Shown here piece by piece: positions 6,719 through 7,614 of a stretch of 7,614 bases of DNA; the first letter of the stretch is position 1; each line of letters opens with the position of its first letter. The translations under genes and the position numbers were made by a program. Below the pieces are notes generated by a model. It worked only from the letters and a program-made list of their open reading frames with translations, did no database searches and was not told the origin of the DNA. The stretch is taken from NCBI GenBank assembly GCA_937954195.1, contig CALFYR010000079.1, forward strand, positions 1-7,614, read 5' to 3'. The DNA is from an uncultured Dehalococcoidia bacterium (GTDB lineage Bacteria; Chloroflexota; Dehalococcoidia; Tepidiformales; Tepidiformaceae).

Positions 6719-6853
6719 CACCAACAGAGGCCCGGCAGGGATGCCGGGCATGTCGCTTGCCCGATCGATCATGATGGCATGGGGGAGCGGTTGGTTGAGC
6801 ACCGGCCCTGGTACTGATTCCACACGCCCGCCATCCCTGGCGGGCCTCTGATT
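6719..6853. repeat. 135-bp BIME-like element E1 (two inverted REP hairpins)
   Basis: The left hairpin is GCCCGGCA-GGGA-TGCCGGGC (6730-6749) and the right hairpin is GCCCGCCA-TCCC-TGGCGGGC (6826-6845). The outward foot is CAGAG on the left (6725-6729) and CTCTG on the right (6845-6849 region). By my hand alignment E1 matches E2 at about 103 of 135 positions without gaps, the differences being concentrated at about 6779-6808. The last base of E1 is the last base of the RAYT stop codon (on the minus strand TGA is read 6855-6853), so E1 forms the 3' end of the RAYT transcript and could act as a terminator or stabiliser. It also lies 88 bp upstream of dnaE. Confidence 0.88.
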
Positions 6854-7383
6854 CAGCGGACGCGTTCGTCACGGTGTTCGCGCCAGGCGAGTGTGCCGGG
6901 AAGATCGACGCCCTGGAAATTCATCGTGTAGTCAACGGCAGCGGCGACATCATCCTCGTTCCAGAGGTGGCGCGTGCTCCCGTGGCGGCTCCAGACCGCT
7001 GCGGCTGGTTCGGTGGCTCCCGACTCGCGCAGCGCCCTGGTGGCGCGTGACTTCAGCCGGTGAAGCACCTGCGACGGCCCGGCTTCGGGGGCAGAGAGTA
7101 CGGCGTGGACGTGGTTTGTGCGGCAGTGAACCGCAATCAGGCTCCATCCACGGAAGTCGCAGGTCTCCGCGAAGCTTCGCTCAATCACCTCCCGACGAAG
7201 TTCCGTGAACCTCATGGGTGGCGACTTCATGAGACGGGCTTCGCGATTTCGCCGGTGCGGATCAGCCGACAGGGGAGGCAGATCCATGACGTTATTGCGT
7301 CGGTCGACGCTTCCTCGATCATCGCCGTGCACGCGGTCGCCGTAGGCCGAAAGGGTAACGAAATACGCGAGGGGTTCCGCCAC
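6853..7383 (-). CDS. REP-associated tyrosine transposase (RAYT, Y1/HUH family)
   Basis: A 176-residue single-domain HUH nuclease of the IS200/IS605-related TnpA-REP group, which cuts single-stranded hairpins through a covalent tyrosine link. It contains the N-terminal Y-F-V-T-L-S-A-Y-G (7-15) and H-G-D-D-R-G-S-V-D-R (19-28) typical of this group. The HUH motif is His91-Val92-His93 in C-R-T-N-H-V-H-A-V-L, followed by W-S-R-H-G-S-T-R-H-L-W (131-141). The probable catalytic Tyr152 lies in A-V-D-Y-T-M. All key residues are present, so the gene looks intact. GTG 7383 is the first possible initiator, as an in-frame TAG lies four codons upstream, and TAGAAT precedes it by 6 nt. Its likely substrates are the five hairpins of this window, four of which bracket it. 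Confidence 0.92.
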   Translation of the reverse strand: MAEPLAYFVTLSAYGDRVHGDDRGSVDRRNNVMDLPPLSADPHRRNREARLMKSPPMRFTELRREVIERSFAETCDFRGWSLIAVHCRTNHVHAVLSAPEAGPSQVLHRLKSRATRALRESGATEPAAAVWSRHGSTRHLWNEDDVAAAVDYTMNFQGVDLPGTLAWREHRDERVR

Positions 7384-7395
7384 CCCATCATTCTA
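7381..7395 (-). promoter_or_regulatory. Probable -10 box and leaderless start of the RAYT gene
   Basis: On the minus strand TAGAAT (7395-7390) is followed by GATGGG and GTG (7383-7381). The 6-nt gap again predicts a leaderless mRNA. Element E2 ends 13 bp upstream of the box, so the -35 region would lie within E2. This could tie RAYT expression to E2, but no good -35 hexamer is seen. Confidence 0.5.
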
Positions 7396-7408
7396 GCCAC
7401 TGGCGACG

Positions 7409-7543
7409 CACCAACAGAGGCCCGGCAGGGATGCCGCGCGTGTCACTCGCCCGGTGAATGATGATGGCAGCTGGATCGTCCGTGGTGGCCTACTTGGGTG
7501 GTGCTGATGCCACACGCCCGCCATCCCTGGCGGGCCTCTGATT
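7409..7543. repeat. 135-bp BIME-like element E2 (two inverted REP hairpins)
   Basis: The second copy has exactly the same length and orientation as E1. Its left hairpin (7420-7439) has one stem mismatch (GCCCGGCA against TGCCGCGC). Its right hairpin (7516-7535) is identical to that of E1, and the shared flank runs back through CCACAC (7510-7515) and on to CTCTGATT. E2 lies between the fpg stop (18 bp away) and the RAYT start. Its 3' flank GCCTGG (7544-7549) also follows the solitary hairpin at 159-188. Confidence 0.88.
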
Positions 7544-7561
7544 GCCTGGTTCGAATCAACC

Positions 7562-7614
7562 CTACGCCGGCATTTCCGGCTGACAGGTGCGGCAGAAACT
7601 GGTGATGCGCTGGT
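7562..7614 (-). CDS. mutM: Formamidopyrimidine-DNA glycosylase, C-terminal end (partial)
   Basis: Only the last 16 residues are in the window (QRITSFCRTCQPEMPA, then TAG). They match the second half of the Fpg/MutM zinc finger, with the Q-R pair, the aromatic residue and C-x-x-C-Q as at the end of E. coli Fpg. In that enzyme this arginine contacts DNA at the lesion. Fpg removes oxidised purines such as 8-oxoguanine and nicks the strand. The related Nei (endonuclease VIII) has a similar finger and cannot be fully excluded. The 5' part lies beyond position 7614. Confidence 0.75.
   Translation of the reverse strand, partial: QRITSFCRTCQPEMPA

Larger units (their letters stand above)
6719..7543. 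mobile_element. RAYT gene bracketed by two 135-bp BIME-like elements
   Basis: The unit is a 135-bp repeat, the transposase gene, and a second 135-bp repeat in the same orientation. It lies between the fpg stop (7562) and the dnaE start (6630), which suggests an insertion into that junction. No target-site duplication could be recognised, as is normal for Y1-type elements. Domesticated RAYT loci in other bacteria have this gene-plus-flanking-REP arrangement. Whether the whole unit moves, or only the hairpin elements do, cannot be told from one copy. Confidence 0.7.

Noticed and set aside
6681..6872. Small frames containing E-A-R-Q-G-W/C-R-A (also around 88-735 and 7060-7461)
   Set aside because: These are translations of the REP hairpins themselves, a known source of false small proteins.
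6719..7543. CRISPR array or integron attC sites
   Set aside because: There are only two 135-bp copies separated by a gene, with no regular spacers. The conserved integron core sites are not shared by the two copies.

Overview
This GC-rich bacterial window (stop-poor antisense frames, GTG starts, dense packing) most resembles a Chloroflexota-type genome. That placement is tentative. It rests on overall character: a long DnaE with an extra C-terminal domain, and start codons sitting 6-7 nt after a TANNNT box, as in leaderless transcripts. No rRNA, tRNA or CRISPR array was seen.

Layout. Positions 1-210 hold no convincing gene, only a G/T-rich stretch and one solitary REP-type hairpin (159-188). 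The plus-strand block 224-2234 then carries a 17-codon mini-ORF overlapping an orphan HicB-like gene (274-489), a GH29 alpha-L-fucosidase (518-1756), a 52-residue two-helix membrane protein (1823-1981) and an 80-residue unknown protein (1992-2234). The mini-ORF and the fucosidase each start from a near-identical promoter/start cassette (TATGAT, 7-8 nt, ATGAC). The minus-strand block 2235-7614 reads, in transcription order, the end of a formamidopyrimidine-DNA glycosylase (fpg/mutM), a REP-associated tyrosine transposase (RAYT), dnaE (DNA polymerase III alpha) and a VapB/VapC-type toxin-antitoxin pair. The vapC stop directly abuts the stop of the convergent unknown gene.

The most interesting structure is around the RAYT gene. 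Two direct copies of a 135-bp element (6719-6853 and 7409-7543) bracket the gene exactly. Each element has two inward-facing 8-bp-stem hairpins as ends. The left and right hairpins differ by one base pair that is swapped compensatorily, so each hairpin is preserved. The middle ~30 bp is unrelated between the two copies although the total length is identical. This is the organisation expected of a RAYT with its own BIME/REP family, and the solitary hairpin near the hicB-like gene shows that the family has spread elsewhere in the locus.

Functionally, fpg and dnaE are genome-maintenance genes. The DnaE keeps all nine PHP-domain metal ligands, so it may proofread by itself. The RAYT/REP unit looks like an insertion between fpg and dnaE. 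The TA pair sits just after dnaE and appears to have its own leaderless promoter.
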